From: Sphingobium sp. Cam5-1
GTDB lineage: Bacteria; Pseudomonadota; Alphaproteobacteria; Sphingomonadales; Sphingomonadaceae
Assembly (NCBI RefSeq): GCF_015693305.1
Contig: NZ_CP065139.1
Location: 310,001 to 374,000 of the forward strand
DNA length: 64,000 nucleotides
Direction: 5' to 3'
Shown here: positions 1 to 9,100 of the stretch, piece by piece
How the letters are laid out: every line of letters starts with the position of its first letter
Position numbering within the stretch: position 1 is the stretch's first letter
Notes under the pieces: model-generated
Told to the model about the DNA's origin: nothing
Databases searched by the model: none
Seen by the model: only the letters and a program-made list of their open reading frames with translations
Position numbers and translations under genes: made by a program

Positions 1-1338
1 CCAGAATCCGTTCATGAATGGTTCTTCCCAGTCGAAGCGGTAATAATAGACCGGCGCAGCATCGAGCGCGGCTTTCATGTCCGCCTGACGCACCGCATCG
101 GCGCCCATCCAAATGGTGGTCCCGACCGCGACCATCAGATGCTGCCGATCAGCGTTCGGCATTTGATGACGGAAGGCGCGGACCAAGGCGTCCAGTCGCG
201 GCCGTCCAAGATGACGCATCGGTGCAAGCGCTGCCAAAAGCTCCTCGTCGTTTGACGGGTTGGGAAGCGACCCATTTTGCGACATCAGCCACACCGCTTC
301 GTCCCGCGTAGTGCCGACCAGAAGCGGCACATCTGCCCAAAGGGCCATCGCGCGTGGATCGCGTGGCTGATAGGGCAGCAGATTGCCGTCCTGGACGGGC
401 GCCAGGGGCAGCAGGCCGATATCCCCTATCAGCGCGTCACCCTTGAAAAATTCCGCGTAGGCCGGCTTTAATTCGGTCGCAGGCACATCGACCAGAGCAC
501 GCGGGTTGTTCGGATCGACCCCCACCAACGCGCAGAGGTCGCGCACTTCCTTCTGCGCCATGTCATTCGTTCGGAATCGCGGCGCTGACAAACTCTGCAC
601 AATCGCGCGCTGGAACAGCCCCTTGGCGCTGGGCGTCGAAAGCAAGGTCGTGACTTTGCCCCCGCCCCCTGATTCCCCAAAGATCGTTACCTGCTGAGCA
701 TCGCCACCAAAGGCCGCGATGTTCCGTTGAATCCAGCGGAGCGCTTCCACCAGATCGCGATGACCGGGATTGCCGATATTTTCAAATTCAGGAACCAGTG
801 AACCCAGGTTCAGATAACCGAAGACATTGAGCCGATGGTTCACCGTGACTACGATGACCCCGCCTCTTTCGGCCAGGGCAGAACCGTCATAGGCGGGCAT
901 ACCGCCTGAACCCCACCAATAGCCGCCACCGTGAATCCAGACCATGACGGGCACGTTCCGGGCATCCTTGGGCGCCCAGATATTGAGCTTCAGGCAATCT
1001 TCGCTTTCCGGCTGCGCATCCTGCCATGCCGGGGGGTCAGGATTATTCTGATAGCAGGGCGACCCGTAGGTAAGCGCGTCCCGCACGCCATTCCACGGTT
1101 TGACAGGAACAGGCGCCTGGAAGCGCCGGTGCGCTGTGTCCTCTCCGTAAGCGACCCCCTTGAAGATGGCGAGCTTTGCAGTTTCATAGCCGCGCAGCGT
1201 GCCCTCGGCCGTTTTGACCATGCGGCGGGCCGCGGGGATAGCTGCGTCCGATGCCGAACTTGCAAGCAAGCCCCGACCCGCGAGCAAGGCGGCCGTGCTT
1301 GCAGTCACAAAATTACGGCGATCAAGTTTCACTGCCAT
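1..1338 (-). CDS. Type-B carboxylesterase, Tat-exported, C-terminus cut by window edge
   Basis: An open frame runs from ATG at 1338 to the window edge (446 residues, no stop), so the C-terminus is missing. Residues 1-35 look like a twin-arginine signal (R7-R8 followed by N-F, then an Ala/Leu-rich stretch), which suggests a periplasmic or surface enzyme. An oxyanion-hole HGGGYWW and a nucleophile elbow GESGGG (Ser about 223) are present, and the acidic residue follows in TTRDEAVW. The catalytic His would lie beyond the window. The alpha/beta hydrolase type-B family hydrolyses carboxylic esters; the substrate is not readable. The gene lies downstream of TonB receptor 1 on the same strand, with a terminator-like hairpin between them, so hydrolysis of an imported ester is plausible. 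Confidence 0.9.
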   Translation of the reverse strand, partial: MAVKLDRRNFVTASTAALLAGRGLLASSASDAAIPAARRMVKTAEGTLRGYETAKLAIFKGVAYGEDTAHRRFQAPVPVKPWNGVRDALTYGSPCYQNNPDPPAWQDAQPESEDCLKLNIWAPKDARNVPVMVWIHGGGYWWGSGGMPAYDGSALAERGGVIVVTVNHRLNVFGYLNLGSLVPEFENIGNPGHRDLVEALRWIQRNIAAFGGDAQQVTIFGESGGGGKVTTLLSTPSAKGLFQRAIVQSLSAPRFRTNDMAQKEVRDLCALVGVDPNNPRALVDVPATELKPAYAEFFKGDALIGDIGLLPLAPVQDGNLLPYQPRDPRAMALWADVPLLVGTTRDEAVWLMSQNGSLPNPSNDEELLAALAPMRHLGRPRLDALVRAFRHQMPNADRQHLMVAVGTTIWMGADAVRQADMKAALDAAPVYYYRFDWEEPFMNGFW

Positions 1339-1472
1339 CTCCTGCAGCGCGCCGAAACGGCTGACATCGTTTCCCCGCCCTGCACAATCCACGGTTTCTC
1401 GTTTCAGCTATCTGCATCGGCAGCCTACGATCCTCACAGCCAGTCGCACCTGTCTGCGGCGAGATAATTACA

Positions 1473-1510
1473 GGATAAAAGGAGGCCGACGACTAGCAGC
1501 CGTCGGCCTC
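1473..1510 (-). terminator. Rho-independent terminator after TonB receptor 1
   Basis: A perfect 10-bp inverted repeat (GAGGCCGACG at 1482-1491 and its complement at 1501-1510) with a 9-base loop is followed on the minus strand by CTTTTATCC. It starts 8 bases beyond the receptor stop codon and separates the receptor from the esterase. Confidence 0.75.
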
Positions 1511-1517
1511 AACCCGC

Positions 1518-3869
1518 TCAGAAATCCTTTCGGAACCCGACGCCATAGGTGCGCGGCGGAGCAAAAGAACCGAGAGCAAGCCCCGTCCAACTATTGTCGT
1601 AGGCAAAGGCTTTGCGGTTCACGTCCGTAAAGTTGCGAACGAAGCCGTACAGTTCCCATCCCTGATCTTTGCGCCCGATGCTGATGCGCGCGTTGTGCAT
1701 CCAGCTGGACGGCAAGGTGGTCACAGGCGACACGATCAGGTTGGCCTTGCTTTCCGACTGATAGTCGAAATCATATTGCAGGCCGAGCTGATAGATACCG
1801 ATATCGAATCTCTTGGTAACAACGCCGTTCAGGGACCATTTCGGTGCCTTAACAGGTCTTACGTCAACAATTCCTCCGGGTGTCGCGATACCCTTAACTT
1901 TCGCATCCAGATAGGCCGCGCCCAGCGAAATATTCAGACCTTCCATTGGATTGGCGAAGATTTCGAGTTCACCACCCGTATAATAGGCATCGTTGTTCGA
2001 CACTGTGGAGATCAGGCCATTATAGTTGAACGCCTGATAACCGGAATAGTCGTAATAGAAAGCGCTTGCGCGGACATTGGCCTTGCCGTCGAAAATGCGC
2101 AGCTTGGCACCGCCTTCATACGCAACCACCGTCTCGTTACCAAAGGGCACCGCCGAATAGTCGACGGTTACGCCATCGGGTTGAAGGCCCAGCGTGCCGT
2201 CCGCCGTCGCATTGAAACCCCCGCCGCGGATGCCCCGGCTGACCCCCGCGTACAGCAGCATATTATTGTTGGGTTCATAGCTGACTTGGAACTTGCCGGT
2301 CCAATCGCCACGACTCTGCTTGTTGGAACTACCCCACGCCGCTGCTGACTGGGCATTGAAATCCCAATAAAGGTCGGCAGACGTGCCGGTGTAATTGGGG
2401 TCCAACGGCCCCAGCGCCACCTGCGAATTGAACACTTTGCGGTCATGGGTGTAGCGTCCGCCGACGGTAACCTTCACCGATGGCAGAATCTCATATTCGA
2501 TCTGACCGAAGGCGGCATAGGAACGCGTGCGTTGCTGATAGGTATTGATGGCGTCGAAATTACCTACCAGAATGAAGTCTGTATAGTAGGAGCCTTTAAG
2601 GTCCAGGAAATAGCCGCCCACGGTCCAGTTCAACGGACCCGCGTCACCTGAAAGTCGCAATTCCTGAGAGAATTGGCGCGTGTAACCGCCGCTCGCGAAA
2701 TTAAAGATATTATTTGGCGTACCGTCGGAATCCTCAAGATAATCGATCTTGGACTTGGTATAATTGCTGATCGAAGTCAGGGTTGCTCCGCCGACCGATC
2801 CTTGCAGCTTGAGCGTTCCATAATAGGTCTGCTTCTTCAGGAAGCCGATATCGTTGAACGACCCTTCGGTTCCCTTACTGCTCGGATCGCGATATCCGAA
2901 CGGATCATTGCCGGCACCCGTGCCATAAATATCAACATCCGCAGGGACGAACTGGGTTACGCCATTGGCATCAACATAGACCGGGTAGGCTTTGTAGACC
3001 CCCTCCCGATGCTTGGGGCTCTTGTTGAGCGACCCGGTCACTATCGCCTTCCAGTCCGAGCCAATGTCGAAGGCGAGCTTCCCGCGTATCCCGAAGCTAT
3101 TGGATTCGAAACTGTCCTTGCCGCCCGCCGGATTGTTGTTCTTGAACCAACCGTTACCGATCTGTCCAAAAGCTGCGAGGCGGAACGCGACACCATCCGC
3201 AATCGGCCCACCGACGGCCCCTTCGACGCGTCCGGTGGAAAAGCTGCTATATTCGGTATTGAAATAGCCGTCCCAATCCTTGGTGGGATCCTTGGTCACG
3301 AACTGAAGCAGGCCACCTGTCGAGTTCCGGCCAAAAAGCGTTCCCTGCGGCCCACGAAGCGCCTCCGCGCGCGCAAGGTCATAGACAGGGAAGGCGACCA
3401 TCGATGGCGTCGGAACGTAGACTTCATCAAGATAGACGGCGTTGGGCGCTTCCTGATGCTCCGAATAGTCGACCTGCGACACACCGCGTATGGTCACAAA
3501 AGCATTGAGCCCGCCGCCACTGCCGCTGTCAAATTCCAGCGCAGGGACCTGACGCGCTATGTCAGCAGCCGTCGCGACACCCAGTTTGGAAAGTTCGTCG
3601 CCCGACAACGCCGTGATGGCAATACCGACCTTCTGGATGGATTGCTCACGGCGCTGGGCCGTGACGACGATCTCACCCATGCCCTCACGGGCTTGGCTGT
3701 TCGGCGCCTGCGCATGAGCAGGGCTGATCATGACAAGCGAGAGGCATCCGCCTGCAAGAAGACCGGCGCGATACGCCTGCCGCAATATCCGCGCCTGAGC
3801 ACCGCTGATGACAGGATCATCACTGAGTCGCCCCAACTGGTTAGACGTAAATTTGCCTAATATTTTCAT
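1518..3869 (-). CDS. TonB-dependent receptor 1
   Basis: This 783-residue outer-membrane receptor imports an unidentified substrate using TonB-ExbB energy. The N-terminus has a long polar stretch, a hydrophobic signal core at about 36-52 and the TonB box EIVVTAQRR at 66-74. The plug domain follows with LRGPQGTLFGRNSTGG, then a long beta-barrel ending in the usual terminal Phe. The ATG at 3869 has a strong GGGGGGA upstream. No siderophore-specific feature is visible. The catabolic neighbours (esterase downstream, acyl-CoA ligase divergent) suggest a carbon substrate rather than iron. The plug resembles that of receptor 4 (48146-50485). The gene shares an upstream region with acyl-CoA ligase 1 that holds an inverted-repeat operator. 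Confidence 0.93.
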   Translation of the reverse strand: MKILGKFTSNQLGRLSDDPVISGAQARILRQAYRAGLLAGGCLSLVMISPAHAQAPNSQAREGMGEIVVTAQRREQSIQKVGIAITALSGDELSKLGVATAADIARQVPALEFDSGSGGGLNAFVTIRGVSQVDYSEHQEAPNAVYLDEVYVPTPSMVAFPVYDLARAEALRGPQGTLFGRNSTGGLLQFVTKDPTKDWDGYFNTEYSSFSTGRVEGAVGGPIADGVAFRLAAFGQIGNGWFKNNNPAGGKDSFESNSFGIRGKLAFDIGSDWKAIVTGSLNKSPKHREGVYKAYPVYVDANGVTQFVPADVDIYGTGAGNDPFGYRDPSSKGTEGSFNDIGFLKKQTYYGTLKLQGSVGGATLTSISNYTKSKIDYLEDSDGTPNNIFNFASGGYTRQFSQELRLSGDAGPLNWTVGGYFLDLKGSYYTDFILVGNFDAINTYQQRTRSYAAFGQIEYEILPSVKVTVGGRYTHDRKVFNSQVALGPLDPNYTGTSADLYWDFNAQSAAAWGSSNKQSRGDWTGKFQVSYEPNNNMLLYAGVSRGIRGGGFNATADGTLGLQPDGVTVDYSAVPFGNETVVAYEGGAKLRIFDGKANVRASAFYYDYSGYQAFNYNGLISTVSNNDAYYTGGELEIFANPMEGLNISLGAAYLDAKVKGIATPGGIVDVRPVKAPKWSLNGVVTKRFDIGIYQLGLQYDFDYQSESKANLIVSPVTTLPSSWMHNARISIGRKDQGWELYGFVRNFTDVNRKAFAYDNSWTGLALGSFAPPRTYGVGFRKDF

Positions 3870-4344
3870 GGAATCCCCCCGTCGTGTCTTTGAAGATCTG
3901 CTGGAGTGAAGTGGATATTAATGAACGATCGTTCGTACGTCAAGCGGATAAGTTGATATCTCCTCGATGGTGAGGAGCCGGGCTGATAAAAAAGCACATA
4001 TGACATCAAGCAGGAGACGCCCTTTAGTCGCAGCGAAGAAGGATAAGAGTGGAGGATTGACGAACGCCATCCGTCTTAGAGTTGCGATCCAAGCCATCGG
4101 ACTGGCCGTGCCCAGCGGAAGCGCGATCCACACGGGGGCAAAGATCATTTGCCGTCATTGGGGGAGTAAAGATATGGGTGGTGCAAACGAGACGATATGT
4201 TGACTTTTGCAACGCGCAGACAAGCCATCTCAGGCCGCCTGCGTCCATCGATAGTCGGATATAGCGAGAGGAAGTGGCGGAATAGTGATGATCCTATCTG
4301 ATGCCGTTGGGCAAACGGATCATTCCAGAGAGAGTCCGTCCCAC
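3870..4344. other. Divergent intergenic region, receptor 1 / acyl-CoA ligase 1
   Basis: About 475 bases separate the two divergent starts. Apart from operator site 1 I see no convincing gene. Short frames of 60-78 residues occur on both strands, but they lack good ribosome sites and recognisable composition. The first part (4285-4344) is open in frame with the ligase and could be coding if a GTG at 4285 or ATG at 4288 is used. Confidence 0.5.
3916..3941. promoter_or_regulatory. Candidate TetR-type operator, site 1
   Basis: The gap contains the perfect 12-base palindrome GAACGATCGTTC (3923-3934). Within a 12-2-12 inverted-repeat frame the arms match at 7 of 12 positions. It sits about 50 bases upstream of TonB receptor 1 and about 400 upstream of acyl-CoA ligase 1. 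It shares the GAAYRNNYRTTC core with six further sites in the window. The regulator is inferred; two TetR genes are present. Confidence 0.55.
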
Positions 4345-5832
4345 ATGCCCAAACTCGAACGTCTCTGGGACAGCCTATATCACTGGGCTGAGCATCGTTC
4401 CGATCGGGTCGCGATCAGGCACGGATCGAGGCTGATGACCTTCGCTCAACTGGCGCACGAGGCGGAGTGCCGGGCGCAATGGCTCATGAATCTGGGCGTG
4501 ACGGCTGGCGATCGGGTCATCGTCGTGGGCTATAATAGCATCGACTGGGTGGTCGCCTATCTGGGCATCATGCGCTTGGGAGCCATCGCGGCTCTGGTCA
4601 ATAACCGGATTTCGCCTAAGCAGATGGCCGATTCTGCTGCGTTATTGGAGGCGAAACTCGCCCTGGCGGACATCAAGCACCAATATATGTTCGGTATCGC
4701 GAACGTGCGGCTTGATGTGCTGGAAGCATGGGAACGGCCGCTTCAAATGTCACTTCCGCCTCTCCCTGCCGCCGACGATCCGGCAGTCATAAGCTTCACG
4801 TCGGGCACGACGGGGCTGCCAAAAGGCGCGGTTCTGAGCGCGCGGGCCATTTTCGAAGCATCCGCCACCTATCAGCGGTTTCTGAATACCGGCCCGGACG
4901 ACAACACCATCGTGCTTTCGCCCCTGTTCCACAATACGGGTTTTATCGACCAATTGGGGCAGATGCTGATCGTCGGCGGCGAGACGGTGCTGGTGACAGA
5001 GTTTCATCGCAAGGATGCCATTGAGGCTTTCCGCCAGTCGCCCTCCACCTTCGTCACTGCTGTTCCCAGCGTGCTGCGCATGCTGATGCTGATGGACGAA
5101 AGCGATGTCGTGTTCGGACCTGCCCGTGTTGTTGTGTTCGGGGGATCGCCCATGCCTCAGGCCTGGTCGAGCGAACTTAACGACCGTTGGCCTCATTTGG
5201 CATTGGTCCACGGCTACGGCCTCACCGAGTTCGGATCGGCCTGCACTTTCCTCCCGGCCACGCTTATTCATGATCATGGCGCGTCTGTCGGCTTTCCCGC
5301 ACCGGGGGTGAAAATGCGGCTCGTGGACGACCAGGACAACGATGTGCCAGCGGGTACAGTCGGCGAGATATGGGTGGCAGGGCCAACACGCATGCTGGGC
5401 TACTGGCGCTGTCCGGCCGAAACCGCACGAAAGATCCGTGGCGAATGGTTGCGGACTGGTGATCTGGGGAAGATGGACCAGGACGGACGCCTATATCTAA
5501 GCGGCCGGGTGGACGACATTATCAATCGCGGCGGGGAGAAGATCCTGCCTTCTCACGTCGAGTGCCTGCTATCGGAATGCCCCGGCGTCGCCAACTGCAC
5601 CGTCGTTGGCGTTCCTGACCCAGTGCTGCACCAGGTGCCGGTCGCCGTGGTGGAACGCCGGGAAGATCAGGCGTTCAGTCGCTCCGACGCCGTCGCTCAT
5701 TTGACCGCCAACCTGCCCTGCTATGCCGTTCCCAAGGAATATGTCGTCGTAGATCGGCTGCCGCGGATGGCTTCAGGCAAGGTCGATCGCAAGGCTGCCT
5801 TGGACCTGGCGATCGCCCGGTGCGCACGATGA
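4345..5832 (+). CDS. AMP-forming acyl-CoA ligase 1 (ANL superfamily)
   Basis: This enzyme activates a carboxylic acid with ATP and CoA through an acyl-adenylate. The P-loop FTSGTTGLPKG lies at about 151-161. YGLTEFGSAC, LRTGDLG, GRVDDIINRGGEK and the C-terminal MASGKVDRK (catalytic Lys) are all present, so it should be active. I chose ATG 4345 (495 residues) because the N-terminus then aligns with paralogue 2 at 29203-30726. An upstream GTG/ATG at 4285/4288 with a GAGAGGAAG site would add about 20 residues. The two ligases match closely through the central part, including PVFHNTGFIDQ-like and FHRK segments, which indicates duplication. It is a single plus-strand gene facing the PQQ dehydrogenase. 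The substrate is unknown. Confidence 0.9.
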   Translation: MPKLERLWDSLYHWAEHRSDRVAIRHGSRLMTFAQLAHEAECRAQWLMNLGVTAGDRVIVVGYNSIDWVVAYLGIMRLGAIAALVNNRISPKQMADSAALLEAKLALADIKHQYMFGIANVRLDVLEAWERPLQMSLPPLPAADDPAVISFTSGTTGLPKGAVLSARAIFEASATYQRFLNTGPDDNTIVLSPLFHNTGFIDQLGQMLIVGGETVLVTEFHRKDAIEAFRQSPSTFVTAVPSVLRMLMLMDESDVVFGPARVVVFGGSPMPQAWSSELNDRWPHLALVHGYGLTEFGSACTFLPATLIHDHGASVGFPAPGVKMRLVDDQDNDVPAGTVGEIWVAGPTRMLGYWRCPAETARKIRGEWLRTGDLGKMDQDGRLYLSGRVDDIINRGGEKILPSHVECLLSECPGVANCTVVGVPDPVLHQVPVAVVERREDQAFSRSDAVAHLTANLPCYAVPKEYVVVDRLPRMASGKVDRKAALDLAIARCAR

Positions 5833-5871
5833 GCGTCGCCGGTTGCGAATAGAAACCGACGCGGGATTTCA

Positions 5872-8259
5872 TCACGGCAAGGCATAGGCCACGACATAGT
5901 CCCCAACACGCTTGCTGTAAGGCGTTCCACCCGCAGCCACGACGACATACTGCCGTCCTGTGCGCGGGGACAGATAGGACATGGGCGTCGCCTGCGACCC
6001 GGCGGGAAGCCGCGCCTTCCATAGCTCACGCCCGCTGGCGGAATCCCACGCCCGAAGGAAGGGGTCGTTGGCACCGGCGTAAAAGGCAAGGCCTGACGCC
6101 GTCATCATGGTCGATGAAATGGACGGCATGCCCAGCTTCACCGGCAGTTCCACACCGACCAGGTTGAATGTCTGCTCCAATCCCGTGCCAGCCGGTACTT
6201 GCCATCTGACGCGGCGGCTCTGGAGGTCAATCGCGGTGATCTTGCCCCAGGGCGGCTGTTCGCACGGCAATCCGAGGAGCGACAGGAAGCTCTTCAGCTC
6301 GACGCCGAAGGGCGCACCCTTGACGGGATGGAGTTCATAGCCTGCATGGCTGAAATTGGCCTGTACTTTGCCTTCCACGTCCTTACGCGGGACCAGTCGG
6401 ACAATGGTGGAAAGGCGAATGTCATTGACCATCAGAAGCTTGCGCGCCGGATCAATCGCCACCCCGCCCCAGTTCATGCCGCCAAGATAGCCGGGCCAGA
6501 TCAGCGTGTCGCTTTCGGCCGGGGGTGTATATTGCCCCAGATAATGCAACTTGCGGTATGCGATGCGGCAGGCGAGCTGATCGAAGAAGGTAAGGCCCCA
6601 CATATCGCGTTCGGTCAAGCGCTGCGGGATCAACTGCGGCATGCCAACCGAATAGGGTTGCGTCGGCGACAGGTGATCGCCGGGCGCAGCAGTTTGCGGA
6701 ACCGGGCGCTCGGCCACCGGCGTGACCGGACGCCCGTTCCGCCGGTCGAGAACATAGATCTGACCAGCCTTGCCGACCTGCACCAAGGCCGGGATCGTCC
6801 CCCCTCGCCCATCGGGCATATCTACGAAGGAAGGAGGCGCGGACAGGTCCCAATCCCAGAGGTCATGGTGGACCGTCTGATAATGCCAGGCGAGGCGCCC
6901 GGTCTCCACATTGATGGCGATGACGGAGGTTGAATAGCGGTCGGTTTCGGGCGAACGCATGCCGCCCCAATGATCTGACGTTCCGTTGCCGGTGGGCACA
7001 TAGACCAGCCCCAACCGGTCATCGAAGGTCGCCGTACCCCAGAAATTCGGCGTGGAACGAGCGAATTTAACGGACTGGTCTTGGGCGACGCCAGGCTGAG
7101 GCTGCCCCCCTTCCCGTCCAGCATCCCATGCCCAAACAAGGCGGCCCGTAACGGCGTCGAAGGCCCTGACCACCCCGCCCGGCTCATCCGCTGACTGATT
7201 ATCGGATACCCAGCCACCAACGATCACCCTGCCCCGCGCCACAAGAGGCGCGGAGGTTGGATAGTACCATCCCGGCTTCATCGTGCCCAATCCTACGGTC
7301 AGATCGACCTGCCCGTTACGGCCGAAGCCGAGGCAGGGCTGTCCATTGGTCGCATCGAGTGCGATCAGTCGGGCATCAATGGTGGTGGCCAAAATACGCT
7401 GGGTACAGTCGCCTGCGATTTTGCCTGTCGCTGGCGCGGAAACCTCATGGAAGGCGACGCCCCTGCACCGGTTCCAGGTACCGTTGGCGCTGACCTTCGG
7501 ATCGAAGGACCAGACGCGCCGTCCCGTATCGGCATCGACGGCGAATATGCGGTTATGCGCCGTACAGAAATAGAGGTTTGACCCCACCTGGATCGGCGTG
7601 GCCTGCATGTCGGGACTATCGTTGACCTCTCCCGTGCGGAAGATCCAAGCCTGCTTCAACTGGGACACATTATCCCTGTTGATCTGGGCAAATGGCGCGA
7701 AATGACCCGCGCCTGCATCCCCGCCATAGGATCGCCATTGCCATGCGGGGTTGTTCACTGCTTCCACGCCATCGGCGCGGGTATCGGCACCGTGGATCAC
7801 ACCATGCGGCAGGAACATAGCCGCTATCCCGGCGACGATGATGAGCAATTGCAGCGCGACCGCCGCGCGGCCTGCGCGGCGCTTCGACGGGACCAGCCGC
7901 CCCCAGAGCCACGCCATGATCACACCCATGACAAGAAAGGGACCCAGGCGGGGCAATTGAGGCCAGAAATTCAATCCGGCTTCAGCCAGCGCCCAGACGA
8001 TTGTGCCCGCATAGGCTGCCGCAAAGATCCAGAACGCAATGACCTTCGCGCGCATGAGGAAGCCACCGCTGAGCGTCAATGCGGCCCCAGACAACAGATA
8101 ATAGGGCGTGCCACCCAGCAGGACGAGCCATGCACCACCCAGCAGCAGGATCAACCCGACAAGGGCAAGCAAGGCGCCCAACAAGCGGCAGGCGTTGCGC
8201 AGGAAGGCGCCAGGAGCACCCTTCGCCCGAGCGCCGCTTTCCATCGGATCAACTGGCAT
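5872..8259 (-). CDS. Membrane-bound PQQ-dependent dehydrogenase (glucose/quinate/shikimate type)
   Basis: The N-terminal 130 or so residues carry about five hydrophobic membrane segments. The rest is a PQQ beta-propeller with repeated Trp-rich blades (for example TGRRVWSFDP, TGRLVWAWD and ASGRELWKA). This is the architecture of membrane glucose dehydrogenase, which oxidises a polyol or alcohol in the periplasm and passes electrons to ubiquinone. Start ATG 8259 has AAGGAG six bases upstream and gives 795 residues, close to E. coli Gcd (796). Upstream ATG 8274 and GTG 8301 are less likely. It is the last gene of the hyuA operon, so its substrate may be an alcohol met in that pathway rather than glucose. 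No pqq biosynthesis genes are in the window. Confidence 0.88.
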   Translation of the reverse strand: MPVDPMESGARAKGAPGAFLRNACRLLGALLALVGLILLLGGAWLVLLGGTPYYLLSGAALTLSGGFLMRAKVIAFWIFAAAYAGTIVWALAEAGLNFWPQLPRLGPFLVMGVIMAWLWGRLVPSKRRAGRAAVALQLLIIVAGIAAMFLPHGVIHGADTRADGVEAVNNPAWQWRSYGGDAGAGHFAPFAQINRDNVSQLKQAWIFRTGEVNDSPDMQATPIQVGSNLYFCTAHNRIFAVDADTGRRVWSFDPKVSANGTWNRCRGVAFHEVSAPATGKIAGDCTQRILATTIDARLIALDATNGQPCLGFGRNGQVDLTVGLGTMKPGWYYPTSAPLVARGRVIVGGWVSDNQSADEPGGVVRAFDAVTGRLVWAWDAGREGGQPQPGVAQDQSVKFARSTPNFWGTATFDDRLGLVYVPTGNGTSDHWGGMRSPETDRYSTSVIAINVETGRLAWHYQTVHHDLWDWDLSAPPSFVDMPDGRGGTIPALVQVGKAGQIYVLDRRNGRPVTPVAERPVPQTAAPGDHLSPTQPYSVGMPQLIPQRLTERDMWGLTFFDQLACRIAYRKLHYLGQYTPPAESDTLIWPGYLGGMNWGGVAIDPARKLLMVNDIRLSTIVRLVPRKDVEGKVQANFSHAGYELHPVKGAPFGVELKSFLSLLGLPCEQPPWGKITAIDLQSRRVRWQVPAGTGLEQTFNLVGVELPVKLGMPSISSTMMTASGLAFYAGANDPFLRAWDSASGRELWKARLPAGSQATPMSYLSPRTGRQYVVVAAGGTPYSKRVGDYVVAYALP

Positions 8260-8316
8260 TCGCTGCTCCTTCATCGGTCCCCGTTCCGGGTTGCGCTTCA
8301 CGGCGTTTCCGCTGGA

Positions 8317-9060
8317 TCAAAAAGCGGTCAGTCCGCCATCCACGGCAACGGCCTGACCGGTCAAATAGCTGTTGGAAGGCGATACGAGCGCCAATATGGC
8401 AGACGCGACCTCTTCTGGTTCGGCCAGCCGCTTCATGGGCACGGCGGCTTCCATTTGCGCCTTGCGCTCGATGAGGTTGCTCTCCGTGACAAGCGGGGTG
8501 AGGCTGAAATAGGGGCAGATCGCATTTACCCGAACATTGCTGCGCGCAAATTCCACCGCAGCGGTGCGCGTCATGCCGACCACTGCATGCTTGGCCGCGC
8601 CATATGCCAGATTTTTCGGTGCGCCCGCGATGCCAGCGACGGACGCGACGTTCATGATCGAGCCGCCGCCGCCCGCGATCATCGCCGCGATCTGATGCTT
8701 CATGCCCAGGAAAATGCTCTTGGCATTCAGCGTGAAGTTCCAGTCAAGGTCCTGTTCGGTCGTGTCCAAAAAGCTCTTCATGGGCGAGGTGCCCCCCGCA
8801 TTGTTGATCGCGATGTCAAGGCGGCCGAAGGTCGCGACCGCAAGGTCAACCAAAGCTTTCTGATCTCCCTCCACGGTGACATCGCATCGTACCCACGCGA
8901 TCCGGCCAGGAATCGAGGCGGCCAGTTCCGCGAGCGCCGCTTCGTTGAGATCGCCCAGCACGAGGTTGGCGCCAGCTTCCAGGAGCTTTGACGTCAGCAC
9001 ACGGCCGAACCCACCGGCCGCACCAGTGATCAGGACCGTCCTGCCCGAAAATTCACCCAT
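8317..9060 (-). CDS. SDR-family NAD(P)-dependent oxidoreductase A
   Basis: A classical short-chain dehydrogenase of 247 residues. The cofactor motif TGAAGGFG is at 12-19, NNAG at 86-89, and the catalytic set is Ser140, Tyr153 and Lys157 (YGAAK). An acidic residue after the second strand (LGDLNE) suggests an NAD(H) preference. It probably interconverts a hydroxyl and a carbonyl; the substrate cannot be read. It is the seventh gene of the hyuA-to-PQQ-dehydrogenase operon, about 40 bases from SDR B upstream and about 60 from the dehydrogenase downstream. Confidence 0.88.
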   Translation of the reverse strand: MGEFSGRTVLITGAAGGFGRVLTSKLLEAGANLVLGDLNEAALAELAASIPGRIAWVRCDVTVEGDQKALVDLAVATFGRLDIAINNAGGTSPMKSFLDTTEQDLDWNFTLNAKSIFLGMKHQIAAMIAGGGGSIMNVASVAGIAGAPKNLAYGAAKHAVVGMTRTAAVEFARSNVRVNAICPYFSLTPLVTESNLIERKAQMEAAVPMKRLAEPEEVASAILALVSPSNSYLTGQAVAVDGGLTAF

Positions 9061-9100
9061 ATCTTACTTGTCCATTCAAGTTCAGAGGCCGTGAGGATGA

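Noticed and set aside
2673..3860. A 395-residue plus-strand open frame inside TonB receptor 1
   Set aside because: It is antisense to the plug and signal region of a clear receptor, with Ile/Arg-rich shadow composition.
5833..5871. A hairpin between the convergent ligase 1 and PQQ dehydrogenase genes
   Set aside because: The pairing around 5836-5860 is interrupted by mismatches and has no T-rich tail, so I do not call a terminator.
7702..8991. A 429-residue plus-strand open frame across the PQQ dehydrogenase and SDR A
   Set aside because: It spans two well-supported minus-strand genes, has biased His/Arg/Gln composition and no recognisable domain.
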